A DNA stretch of 21,419 nt from an uncultured Eubacterium sp. (GTDB taxonomy: Bacteria > Bacillota > Clostridia > Lachnospirales > Lachnospiraceae), in the NCBI GenBank assembly GCA_910579145.1, contig CAJTTQ010000048.1:1-21419 (forward strand), in the 5' to 3' direction. The position numbers and the translations under genes are program-made. Below are positions 7,718-15,121 of this stretch, in pieces; the stretch's first letter is position 1, and each line of letters opens with the position of its first letter. Under the pieces are notes generated by a model. It did no database searches and was not told the DNA's origin. It saw nothing but the letters and a program-made list of their open reading frames with translations.

Positions 7718-8624
7718 CGTCGTTCCCTCTCAAAAAATCCGCGCTCTTCATCCGCTTCTTTCCCTCTAACTGCACTTCCAGCACTTTTAGCAGTCCATTC
7801 CCCGTCTGGATACAGAATCCATCTTGTTCCACTTCGGCTACCGCCCCGCACGGCAGCTTAGTATTCCGGTCAATGACGGATGCCCGCCATATTTTCATCA
7901 TTTTTCCGCGGAAATACGTGTACGCGCTCGGCCAGGAATTCAATCCCCGCACATACCGCTCCAGTTCGGCCGCTTCTTTCGAAAAATCCAATTTTCCCAG
8001 TTCTTTCCGAAGCATTTTCGCGTACGTACTCTCCTCGTCATGCTGTTTGACACGCCTTAGTGTCCCCCGCTCCGCCTGCGAAAGCGTCTCAAGCAAGAGC
8101 GGCCCGCCAAGCTTTGAGAGCCTGTCAAATAAGGTCTCACCTGTCTCGTCCTCGCTGATCACGATTTCTTTCTTGAGCAGCATATCACCGGTATCCAGTC
8201 CTTCATCCATCTGCATCGTTGTAATACCGGTCGTTCGATCTCCCGCCAGGATCGCCCACTGGATCGGTGCCGCTCCCCTCCATCTAGGCAGAAGTGACGC
8301 ATGGACATTGATACAGCCGTATTTTGGCAGTTCCAATATTTCTCTCGATAAAATCTGTCCGAATGCCGCCACAACGATGACATCGCACAGAATCCCCCGG
8401 AGCGTCTCGACAAATGCCGGGTCTTTTACCCGCTCAGGCGTATAAACCGGAACGCCGTGTGCCACCGCCGCCTCCTTGACCGGGGTAAAGACCAGTTTCC
8501 CGCTTCTCCCCCGCGCCTTATCCGGCTGTGTGACGACCGCCGTCACACGGTGTTCGTCCGCATCCAAAAGAGCCTGTAACACCGGAACGGCAAAATCCGG
8601 CGTTCCCATAAAAATCACGTTCAT
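7698..8624 (-). CDS. fmt: Methionyl-tRNA formyltransferase
   Basis: Fmt formylates initiator Met-tRNA from 10-formyl-tetrahydrofolate. The protein is 308 residues, normal for the family. The N-terminal MNVIFMGTPDFAVPVL and the folate-site HASLLPRWRGAAPIQWAI are unmistakable. Catalytic Asn106, His108 and Asp144 fall at the same numbers as in the Escherichia coli enzyme. A C-terminal tRNA-binding domain follows (about 205-305). ATG 8624 is chosen over a TTG one codon upstream because AAGGAGGG is 6 nt from the ATG and only 3 nt from the TTG. It follows def with an 88-nt gap holding a structured element, and overlaps rsmB. Confidence 0.97.
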   Translation of the reverse strand: MNVIFMGTPDFAVPVLQALLDADEHRVTAVVTQPDKARGRSGKLVFTPVKEAAVAHGVPVYTPERVKDPAFVETLRGILCDVIVVAAFGQILSREILELPKYGCINVHASLLPRWRGAAPIQWAILAGDRTTGITTMQMDEGLDTGDMLLKKEIVISEDETGETLFDRLSKLGGPLLLETLSQAERGTLRRVKQHDEESTYAKMLRKELGKLDFSKEAAELERYVRGLNSWPSAYTYFRGKMMKIWRASVIDRNTKLPCGAVAEVEQDGFCIQTGNGLLKVLEVQLEGKKRMKSADFLRGNDVADDSF

Positions 8625-8644
8625 CAAAACCCTCCTTTTCTCCC

Positions 8645-8723
8645 AGTGTGAATTAAGGAACGTGCCGCTTGCGGCGCGTTACGAGAAACTACGTGATGAG
8701 GAATCCGTAGTTTCATTCACACT
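8645..8723. repeat. Structured element with nested inverted repeats (three-way junction)
   Basis: A 9-bp perfect outer stem pairs AGTGTGAAT (8645-8653) with ATTCACACT (8715-8723). Inside are two hairpins. One is AACG-t-GCCGC / GCGGC-g-CGTT (8659-8668 with 8671-8680). The other is GAAACTACG / CGTAGTTTC (8685-8693 with 8706-8714, 12-nt loop). The stems leave only short single-stranded joints. The element overlaps the last codons and stop of def and ends 21 nt before the fmt start. It has no U-run, so it is not a standard terminator. It may be an RNA processing or stabilising structure, or a small REP-like element. Confidence 0.6.
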
Positions 8724-9192
8724 CTTCCTCTACGTCTTTTAGTTCCCCTTCTACTTTTTCCACATAGAGATGCCCGTCCAAATGCTCGATCTCATGGATC
8801 AGGGCGCGAGCCAAAAGCTCTTCCCCCTCAATCTCATATTCATTCATATCCTGATCAAACGCCCGTACCCGCACGATGTTCGGTCTCGTAACGACGCCCG
8901 CCTTTCCGGGTACGCTCAGACATCCTTCGCTGCCGCGCTGCTCACCTCCCGTATACGTAACCACCGGATTGACTAAAACGATCGGACTGTCGCGCTCTTC
9001 CGTAATGTCAATGACTGCGATCCGCTTAAGTATTCCAACCTGCGGTGCCGCCAGTCCGACGCCCTCTGCCTCGTACATCGTCTCCAGCAGATCCTCTACT
9101 AATTGTTTTGTCTTTCCGGTCATTTCTTTTACTTCTTTGGCGGTCTTATACAAAATGTCATCGCCAATCGTCCGAATATTCCTAAGTGCCAT
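8713..9192 (-). CDS. def: Peptide deformylase
   Basis: This iron-dependent (Fe2+) metalloprotease removes the formyl group from nascent N-terminal methionine, the step that complements Fmt next door. The 159-residue protein has all three family motifs: GVGLAAPQVG (44-53), EGCLS (89-93, metal ligand Cys91) and HEIEH (133-137, metal ligands His133 and His137 with catalytic Glu134). The short acidic C-terminal tail (EEECE) resembles type 1 rather than the longer type 2 Gram-positive enzymes. ATG 9192 is preceded by GAGGGGA. Its last codons form one arm of the inverted repeat at 8645-8723. Confidence 0.96.
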   Translation of the reverse strand: MALRNIRTIGDDILYKTAKEVKEMTGKTKQLVEDLLETMYEAEGVGLAAPQVGILKRIAVIDITEERDSPIVLVNPVVTYTGGEQRGSEGCLSVPGKAGVVTRPNIVRVRAFDQDMNEYEIEGEELLARALIHEIEHLDGHLYVEKVEGELKDVEEECE

Positions 9193-9239
9193 GGGTTCCC
9201 CTCATTTCTGTTCAATCTTATTCATCTCAAATTTTCAAA

Positions 9240-11465
9240 CTAAAACACTTCATACTGCATATAGTTGGAATCGTCTTCTTCCGACTTCCACGCCTCGATC
9301 TCCGATCTGACCTGCTCCATCAGCTGTCCTGTCTGTGCCTTTACGTAAAGCCCCAGCCGGAACCGGTCTTTGACCCGCTTCACGGCGGCGGGGGCCGGGC
9401 CGATCCGTTTGATCTGTCCGCCAAACGAGTGCTGCAGCCTTTTTGCCAGCCTAGCCAGGCATGCCTCGCCCGCTTCCGGCGTCTCTGACGATACACTAAC
9501 AGCGATCATTTCCCCGTATGGCGGGTATTCCATCATGCGCCGGTAGGCAAGCTCGTTGTCGTAAAACAGCTCCGCATCCTGCGCGGCGACACTCGCGATC
9601 ACATAGTGCTCCGGCTGATACGTCTGGATGACGACCTCCCCGGATTTTTCTCCCCGTCCGGCGCGGCCGCTCGCCTGCATCAGAAGCTGGAATGTTCTCT
9701 CACTGCTGCGGAAGTCATTGTCAAACATGCTCATATCCGCGGCCAGCGCTGCCACGAGCGTTACATTTGGAAAATCGTGCCCTTTGACGATCATCTGTGT
9801 CCCGATGAGAATGTCGGCATGTCCCGCGCGAAACTCCGATAAAATATGTTCGTGTCCATGTTTCCCCGCTGTCGTATCCGCGTCCATCCGCAGGATCCTG
9901 GCCGTCGGAAACCGTCTGCCGAGCATTTCCTCCACCTTCTGCGTACCCAGCCCGAAGGCCGCGATATAGGGCGAACCACAAGACGGACACCGCTCCGGCA
10001 TCCGCGCGGCGTGGCCGCAGTAATGGCACAGGAGCGTATCGACATCCCCGGTATGGTTTTTATGTGCCGTCATTGACACATCACAATGAGGACATTGTAA
10101 CACATTTCCACAATTTCTACAAGAAACAAAACCGGCGTACCCCCTCCGGTTGATAAAAAGCATGCTCTGCTCGCCTTTTCGCAGGCGCTCTTCCATTTTT
10201 TCCTGCAGGATACGGCTGAACACCGAGCGGTTTTTGGCCCGCATCTCCTCGCGCAGATCCACGGTGTGGATCGCCGGCAGTCCGGCGTCACCTGTCCGTT
10301 TGGTCAGCCGGTATTGCTTATAGCGCCCGTCCTTTGCCGCCAGATAACTTTTTACCGACGGTGTTGCCGAGCCAAACACGACGCTGGCACCCGCCAGTCC
10401 GGCGCGGTATTTCGCAACCTCATCGCTGTGATAACGCGGCGCCCCCTCACTGATGTAACTCGTTTCATGCTCTTCGTCCATGATAATGATGCCCAGTTTT
10501 TCAAATGGCGTAAACAGCGCGGAACGGGGCCCGACCATGATATCCACCTCGCCGTTTTTGGCCCGCTCATACTGATCGTACCGCTCCCCGTCAGACAGGC
10601 GCGAGTGCATGACGGCCACCCGCTCCCCAAACGCGGCGCGGAACCGGGATACCGTCTGAAACGTAAGGGAGATCTCCGGTATGAGGACGATTGCCTGACG
10701 GCCGGCTGCGATGACCGTCTTCAATAGATGGATATAGACCTCCGTCTTTCCGCTTCCCGTAATGCCGTACAAAAGATAATTCCGGCGCACGCCCGCCCCG
10801 TATTCCCGCGCAAAATCGGTGACGATCGTCTGCTGCTCTTCATTCAGCGTGTGCGCCGTGACATTCTTTTGTTCCATCTCTTCTGCTGGATTCCGGTATT
10901 TCCTCTCCCTCGTCACCGTGATGATCCCGTCTTTGACAAGGCTGTCGATCACCGGCTTTTTCACCCCGTACTTCACATCTGCCATGCGCTTTGTCAGCAC
11001 GCCGCCCTCAGCTAACATGCCGTTTAGAAGCCTGGCCTTTGCTTTATAGTGCTTTCTCTCATACTCATGGAGGATATCCGCCGCTTCCTGATCGGTCACT
11101 GCAAAATTAAGCCAGTGCTCCTCCACTGACTTAATCTTTTTGCGCACCGGGAGTACCGTCTTCAATGCCTCATTCATCGTACAGCCGTACTGCTCCCGCA
11201 GAAATACGGCGATCTGAAGAAGCTGTCCCTCCACGGATATATGCTTTTTCTCGACACCGAGTATGTCTTTGATCCGGCTCACTTCAAAGGCCGGCGTTTC
11301 CGTAAATCCGATGACAAAGCCGTGCATCAGGCGGTTTCCCCTGCCAAACGGGATCCTCACCGGCGTACCGGCCGAGATTTCCGGCTCCAGTTCCTTCGGA
11401 ACGCGGTACTGATACGTCCGGTCGAGCGCCTCCACCCGGATGTCTACGATCACATCTGCGTACAC
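9240..11465 (-). CDS. priA: Primosomal protein N' (replication restart helicase)
   Basis: PriA recognises stalled forks and D-loops and reloads the replicative helicase. The 741-residue protein has an N-terminal DNA-binding domain (about 1-105) and a winged-helix region. The superfamily 2 helicase core follows, with Walker A GITGSGKT (234-241) and DEEH (330-333). Between helicase lobes are the eight zinc-binding cysteines (449, 452, 458, 461, 480, 483, 493, 496). Motifs V/VI follow in LIGTQMIVKGHDFPNVT and QASGRAGRG. The start is GTG at 11465, overlapping the murF end by 16 nt. Its ribosome site is only AAAAGG, so coupling to murF translation is likely. It lies directly before def-fmt as in many Firmicutes. 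Confidence 0.96.
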   Translation of the reverse strand: MYADVIVDIRVEALDRTYQYRVPKELEPEISAGTPVRIPFGRGNRLMHGFVIGFTETPAFEVSRIKDILGVEKKHISVEGQLLQIAVFLREQYGCTMNEALKTVLPVRKKIKSVEEHWLNFAVTDQEAADILHEYERKHYKAKARLLNGMLAEGGVLTKRMADVKYGVKKPVIDSLVKDGIITVTRERKYRNPAEEMEQKNVTAHTLNEEQQTIVTDFAREYGAGVRRNYLLYGITGSGKTEVYIHLLKTVIAAGRQAIVLIPEISLTFQTVSRFRAAFGERVAVMHSRLSDGERYDQYERAKNGEVDIMVGPRSALFTPFEKLGIIIMDEEHETSYISEGAPRYHSDEVAKYRAGLAGASVVFGSATPSVKSYLAAKDGRYKQYRLTKRTGDAGLPAIHTVDLREEMRAKNRSVFSRILQEKMEERLRKGEQSMLFINRRGYAGFVSCRNCGNVLQCPHCDVSMTAHKNHTGDVDTLLCHYCGHAARMPERCPSCGSPYIAAFGLGTQKVEEMLGRRFPTARILRMDADTTAGKHGHEHILSEFRAGHADILIGTQMIVKGHDFPNVTLVAALAADMSMFDNDFRSSERTFQLLMQASGRAGRGEKSGEVVIQTYQPEHYVIASVAAQDAELFYDNELAYRRMMEYPPYGEMIAVSVSSETPEAGEACLARLAKRLQHSFGGQIKRIGPAPAAVKRVKDRFRLGLYVKAQTGQLMEQVRSEIEAWKSEEDDSNYMQYEVF

Positions 11466-13039
11466 GACATCACAACCTTTTCCACGACTTCATCCATGTG
11501 CATCCCCCGGGAACCTTTGACGAGGATCCAGTCACCGGGCCGCGCCATCTCTCTGATCCATGCCGCCGCCTCTTCGGTAGTGGCGCATTTTTCCGTCGGG
11601 ATATCCGAATGCTCCCGGATGTGCTCCGCGATAAAACCGGCTCCCTCCCCGACCGTTACCACATAGGAAAGTTTCTTTCCCTCCGCGGCTTCTTTCAATA
11701 TAAATGTCCCGATCCCCCGGTGCAGTTCTTCCCTCTGTTCACCGAGTTCGAGCACGTCGCCGAGAACCGCGATCTTCCGGCCGTCCTCCCCGTAGTCAAA
11801 CAGCGCGTCGATGTTGCTGTTGATCGAATCCGGACTGGCATTATACGTATCGTCTATGATATGGTAGCCGTGGCAGTCCTTTCTTTCGCCGCGCATCGAA
11901 AACGGCCGGTACTCCGCCAGCGCGGCGGCCGCCGCCGTCAGATCCACGCCAAACTGTTCCGCCAGTGCCAGCGCGATCACCGCGTTGTTTACGTTATGCG
12001 CGCCCATTACCGAAAGTTCCACCTCGCACGAACCCTGTCCGTGATAGACAAAACGCTGCCCGCGCTCCGTCACCTGAATGCCGTCGGCCCGCCTGTCACA
12101 GTCCGGTTCTGTCCCGTAGTAAACAATGTCACCGGCAGAAATCTCTTCCCGCGGGGTTTGTTTCTCATTTTGTTTCTCAGTGCCGGAGTCCGTTCCATCC
12201 GTAACTGCGGATACGATTTTCCAGGGAAGATTCTCTTTGGAAAGCTGTCTGAGATCCCCGTTTCCGCAGACATACATCCGGCCGCCCAGACGTCCGGCCG
12301 CCTCTTCGGTGCCGACATACTTGATGATATGCCCCTTTTCATATGTAATCGCCTCACGGCTTCCGAGATTTCCGATATGGGATACACCGATGTTCGTCAT
12401 CACGGCTGTCTGCGGCTTTACGATCTCTACCAGACGCGCCATTTCGCCCGGCAGGCTGATTCCCATCTCAAACACGCCGAGCTCAGTCTGTTCGTCGATG
12501 TGGAACATCATCAGCGCCGTTCCGATCTGGCTGTTCAGATTTCCGATTGTTTTCAGAACATGATATTTTCGGGATAGTACGGCGCTGATCATTTCTTTCG
12601 TCGTCGTCTTGCCGACACTTCCCGTCACGCCGATCACCGGAATGTCAAACTTCGCCCGGTATGCGGCGGCCAGCTTCTGCAGCGCTTCAATCGTGTCCCT
12701 CACATAAATGCAGGCGAACCCATCCGGCACATTTCCCGCCGCTTCCTCCGGCACTCCATCCGCACTCCCGGCCGATTCACCCGACCCCCGCGCCATCCCA
12801 TCCGGCATCGCCGCCATGATATTCGAATCCGACGTAAACGAAGCCGCCGCCCCCGCTGCCATCACATCCGGGATAAACCGGTGGGCATCCACCCGCTCTC
12901 CTATGACCGGCACAAATAACGTGCCCTCTTTTGCGCTCCGCGAATCAGTCACCACGTCCGTGATAACCGATTCGATATCCCCACACAGCAAAGTGCCGTC
13001 TGTCGCCTCCAACACTTCTCTTACACGAATTGGAACCAT
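11450..13039 (-). CDS. murF: UDP-MurNAc-tripeptide:D-Ala-D-Ala ligase
   Basis: MurF adds D-Ala-D-Ala to UDP-MurNAc-tripeptide, the last cytoplasmic step of the peptidoglycan precursor. The Mur-ligase P-loop GVTGSVGKTTT is at 137-147. NLNSQIG, VFEMG and TNIGVSHIGNLGSREAI follow, then the C-terminal HIIDDTYNASPDSI. The 529 residues exceed the usual ~450. The excess is explained by two low-complexity insertions: a Gly/Ala/Ser/Glu-rich stretch at about 72-106 in the N-terminal substrate domain, and a polar stretch at about 279-299. Start ATG 13039 has GAGGG 7-8 nt upstream. It stands between the dap genes and priA, so the meso-diaminopimelate pathway and its use in the wall are encoded together. 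Confidence 0.95.
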   Translation of the reverse strand: MVPIRVREVLEATDGTLLCGDIESVITDVVTDSRSAKEGTLFVPVIGERVDAHRFIPDVMAAGAAASFTSDSNIMAAMPDGMARGSGESAGSADGVPEEAAGNVPDGFACIYVRDTIEALQKLAAAYRAKFDIPVIGVTGSVGKTTTKEMISAVLSRKYHVLKTIGNLNSQIGTALMMFHIDEQTELGVFEMGISLPGEMARLVEIVKPQTAVMTNIGVSHIGNLGSREAITYEKGHIIKYVGTEEAAGRLGGRMYVCGNGDLRQLSKENLPWKIVSAVTDGTDSGTEKQNEKQTPREEISAGDIVYYGTEPDCDRRADGIQVTERGQRFVYHGQGSCEVELSVMGAHNVNNAVIALALAEQFGVDLTAAAAALAEYRPFSMRGERKDCHGYHIIDDTYNASPDSINSNIDALFDYGEDGRKIAVLGDVLELGEQREELHRGIGTFILKEAAEGKKLSYVVTVGEGAGFIAEHIREHSDIPTEKCATTEEAAAWIREMARPGDWILVKGSRGMHMDEVVEKVVMSCTQM

Positions 13040-13092
13040 ACTCTACCCTCGATCCTGTTTATTTGTTTTCCATTCACATGCGGCAAAAAAAT

Positions 13093-13854
13093 TCATTTCG
13101 CCTTTATTACATCCGCCATATCGTAGCGCCCTGCGCCTTTTCCCTTTAAAAACTTGGCGGCCGCTACCGCGCCCTTTCCGAATACCGCTTTGCTGTAAGC
13201 GGAATGGGAAAGCGTGATCACTTCATCCGGCCCGGCAAATATCACATCGTGATCTCCCACGATCGTTCCGCCGCGTACCGCGCTGATACCCAGTTCTTTC
13301 CGGTCTCTCTTCTGTTTCCTCTGCGAGCGGTCGTACACGTACTCAAAACATCCCCCTGCCGCCTCATTGACGGAATCCGCCAGCGCGAGCGCCGTTCCCG
13401 AAGGGGCATCCAGTTTCTGGTTATGGTGTTTTTCCACGATCTCCACATCGTATCCTTCCTGCGCCAGCACGCTCACAGCCTGCTGTACGAGGTTCATCAG
13501 TGTGTTGATCCCGAGCGACATGTTCGCCGATCGCAGGACCGCCGAGCGCTCCGCCGCCGCCTCGATCGCCTCGAGCTGCTGCTCATCGTATCCGGTGGCG
13601 CAGAGAACTGCCGGCAGCTTCTTTTCGGCACAGTAGGCCAAAATATCATCTAAAATTTTCGGACTCGAAAAGTCTATGAGCGCATCCGCGTCCACGTCAC
13701 AGGCCGCGATGGAAGAAAATACCGGATAATCCGTTCTTCCGTCGTCTGCCAGATCGATCCCCGCGACGATCTTCGCCTCGTCATCGTTTTTTACAAGTTC
13801 CGTGATCGTTCTTCCCATTACGCCGCTGCATCCGCATAAAATAATGTTTGTCAT
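13093..13854 (-). CDS. dapB: 4-hydroxy-tetrahydrodipicolinate reductase
   Basis: DapB reduces the DapA product with NAD(P)H in the diaminopimelate/lysine pathway. The 253-residue length is typical. The N-terminal dinucleotide-binding loop GCSGVMGR is at 8-15. DFSSP, NMSLGINTL and the substrate/catalytic segment EKHHNQKLDAPSGTAL (141-156; His143/His144 and Lys147) follow. An open TTG lies six codons upstream, but ATG 13854 has AAAGGA at suitable spacing, while the TTG overlaps that site. It follows dapA by 42 nt. Confidence 0.96.
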   Translation of the reverse strand: MTNIILCGCSGVMGRTITELVKNDDEAKIVAGIDLADDGRTDYPVFSSIAACDVDADALIDFSSPKILDDILAYCAEKKLPAVLCATGYDEQQLEAIEAAAERSAVLRSANMSLGINTLMNLVQQAVSVLAQEGYDVEIVEKHHNQKLDAPSGTALALADSVNEAAGGCFEYVYDRSQRKQKRDRKELGISAVRGGTIVGDHDVIFAGPDEVITLSHSAYSKAVFGKGAVAAAKFLKGKGAGRYDMADVIKAK

Positions 13855-13896
13855 TTCTGTACATCCTTTCAAAAATCCGTCGTTCTATTCACACTT

Positions 13897-14790
13897 TTAT
13901 ACCATTCCGAGTTTTTTCATCTCGTCCGAAAGCCTGGCCGCATTTGCGTCCTCCATCTCAGTCAACGGGGCACGCAGGGAACCGACCTCCATCCCCATCA
14001 GGTTCATCGCCTTTTTCACCGGGATCGGGTTCACCTCACAAAACAGTGCCTGGATCAGATCAAAATAGGTGAGCTGAAGCTCCATCCCCTTCTTTAGATC
14101 CCCACTGAGATAAGACGCTGTCATGTCATGCGTCTCCTGCGGGAGGATGTTCGAGAGAACGGAGATCACGCCTTTCCCGCCCAAAGACAGCACCGGTATG
14201 ATCTGGTCGTCATTTCCCGAATAGAGATCTACCTCTGTGTTTTCTTTTCTCGCGAGGCTGAGCACATTCGCCACCTCGGACAGATCCCCTGTCGCGTCTT
14301 TGACGCCTACGATATTCTTCGTATCGCGGCACAGCGCCACGACGGTCTCCGGCATGATCTTCACGCCGGTCCTCCCGGGGATATTGTACAGGAGGATCGG
14401 AATATCAACCGCTTCCGCGATTTTCGTAAAATGCGCTTTCAAGCCGTTCTGCGTACATTTATTGTAATACGGCGTCACGACGAGCAGTCCGTCCGCCCCT
14501 GCCGCCTCGGCTTCTTTTGACAGATAGACCGCCGAAGCCGTGCAGTTTGAACCTGTTCCGGCAATCACCGGAATCCTCCCGTCCGCCACCTTGCAGCAGA
14601 AGCGGATACATTCCAAATGTTCCTCATTCGAAAGTGTCGAAGCCTCTCCCGTCGTCCCACAGATGATAATGGCATCTGTGTGGTTCGCGATCTGAAACTC
14701 GATGATTTCTTCCATTTTCGTATAATTTACCGACCCGTCGGCATTCATTGGCGTAATGAGAGCTACGCCAGCTCCTGTAAATATTGACAT
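13897..14790 (-). CDS. dapA: 4-hydroxy-tetrahydrodipicolinate synthase
   Basis: DapA condenses pyruvate with aspartate semialdehyde, the committed step to diaminopimelate and lysine. The 297-residue TIM-barrel protein has GTTGE (45-49), the Schiff-base Lys164 in VGVKDATG, Tyr135 in LLYNIPGRTG with Arg140, and Tyr109 in TPYYN. The frame is open 33 codons further upstream, but that extension overlaps the terminator hairpin. The conserved MSIFTGAGVALITP begins at ATG 14790, preceded by GAGGA at 6-7 nt. It is the first gene after a lysine riboswitch and a strong promoter, so lysine should repress it by premature termination. Confidence 0.97.
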   Translation of the reverse strand: MSIFTGAGVALITPMNADGSVNYTKMEEIIEFQIANHTDAIIICGTTGEASTLSNEEHLECIRFCCKVADGRIPVIAGTGSNCTASAVYLSKEAEAAGADGLLVVTPYYNKCTQNGLKAHFTKIAEAVDIPILLYNIPGRTGVKIMPETVVALCRDTKNIVGVKDATGDLSEVANVLSLARKENTEVDLYSGNDDQIIPVLSLGGKGVISVLSNILPQETHDMTASYLSGDLKKGMELQLTYFDLIQALFCEVNPIPVKKAMNLMGMEVGSLRAPLTEMEDANAARLSDEMKKLGMV

Positions 14791-14828
14791 AGTAATCCTC
14801 TTTTCTGCGCTGCGCGCATTTCCTATCC

Positions 14829-14862
14829 AAAAAACGGCACTTTCCGAATGGAAAATGCCGTT
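14829..14862 (-). terminator. Intrinsic terminator of the lysine riboswitch
   Basis: On the minus strand a 13-bp stem with one G-U pair (14862-14850 with 14845-14833), closed by an ATTC loop, runs into six T residues ending at 14829. It sits between the aptamer and the dapA start. A competing antiterminator is possible: ten bases at 14898-14889 (CTGGATGGAG) can pair, with G-U wobbles, with TTCCATTCGG at 14853-14844, which would open the terminator stem. The pairing partner is my inference. Confidence 0.85.
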
Positions 14863-14880
14863 AATGATTCCTCTCACACT

Positions 14881-15044
14881 CCGTAGCACTCCATCCAGAC
14901 GATGACAGTCATATGCTTCTTCAACATATGCCCAGGCAGACCGCTTCAGGCAAGCGCTCCCCTTCGGCAGACTTTCCTTTCATTTACCATCACATATGTA
15001 CCTGCATATCCGGTAGACTACTCATAAAGCCCGCGCCTCTACAC
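14881..15044 (-). promoter_or_regulatory. Lysine riboswitch aptamer (L-box) upstream of dapA
   Basis: The leader of dapA on the minus strand holds the conserved blocks of the lysine riboswitch in order. These are GAGGCGCG (15039-15032), GAGTA (15023-15019), GGGGAGCG (14962-14955) followed by GCCtGAAGC, CTGGGC, TTGAA, CTGTCA (14908-14903) and TGGAGTGCTAC (14893-14883). These match the B. subtilis lysC leader pattern block for block. A short P1 can close between GTAG (15042-15039) and CTAC (14886-14883). The terminator follows after about 20 nt. Lysine binding is expected to stabilise P1 and permit termination, lowering dapA and possibly all downstream genes. Confidence 0.9.
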
Positions 15045-15062
15045 TTTGTTTACTTAAAATTT

Positions 15063-15091
15063 ATAATAGCACTTCTTACTCATGCGGTCAA
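15063..15091 (-). promoter_or_regulatory. Sigma-A-type promoter of the dapA operon
   Basis: On the minus strand TTGACC (15091-15086) and TATTAT (15068-15063) are separated by exactly 17 nt. The aptamer begins about 19 nt past the -10, which fits a start site near 15056. The first base of the -35 is also the last base of a perfect inverted repeat (15091-15115). Confidence 0.8.
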
Positions 15092-15115
15092 TAGTAAAAT
15101 CATGTTTTTTACTAT
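15091..15115. repeat. Perfect 9-bp inverted repeat at the yfhO end / dapA promoter
   Basis: On the minus strand ATAGTAAAA (15115-15107) and TTTTACTAT (15099-15091) form a perfect inverted repeat with a 7-nt spacer. It begins 6 nt after the yfhO-like stop codon and touches the dapA -35 hexamer. It could end yfhO transcription weakly (there is no T-run after it) or be an operator. The sequence does not decide between these. Confidence 0.6.
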
Positions 15116-15121
15116 TTTGGC

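Noticed and set aside
8645..8723. Possible hammerhead-like ribozyme, because the three-stem fold contains GATGAG and GAAAC.
   Set aside because: The joints between stems do not carry the CUGANGA, GAAA and cleavage-site residues at the needed positions on either strand; the motif words lie inside stems or loops.
11498..12577. Plus-strand open frame of 359 codons opposite murF.
   Set aside because: It is antisense to clear MurF motifs with no recognisable domain or ribosome site; long reverse frames are common in GC-rich genes.
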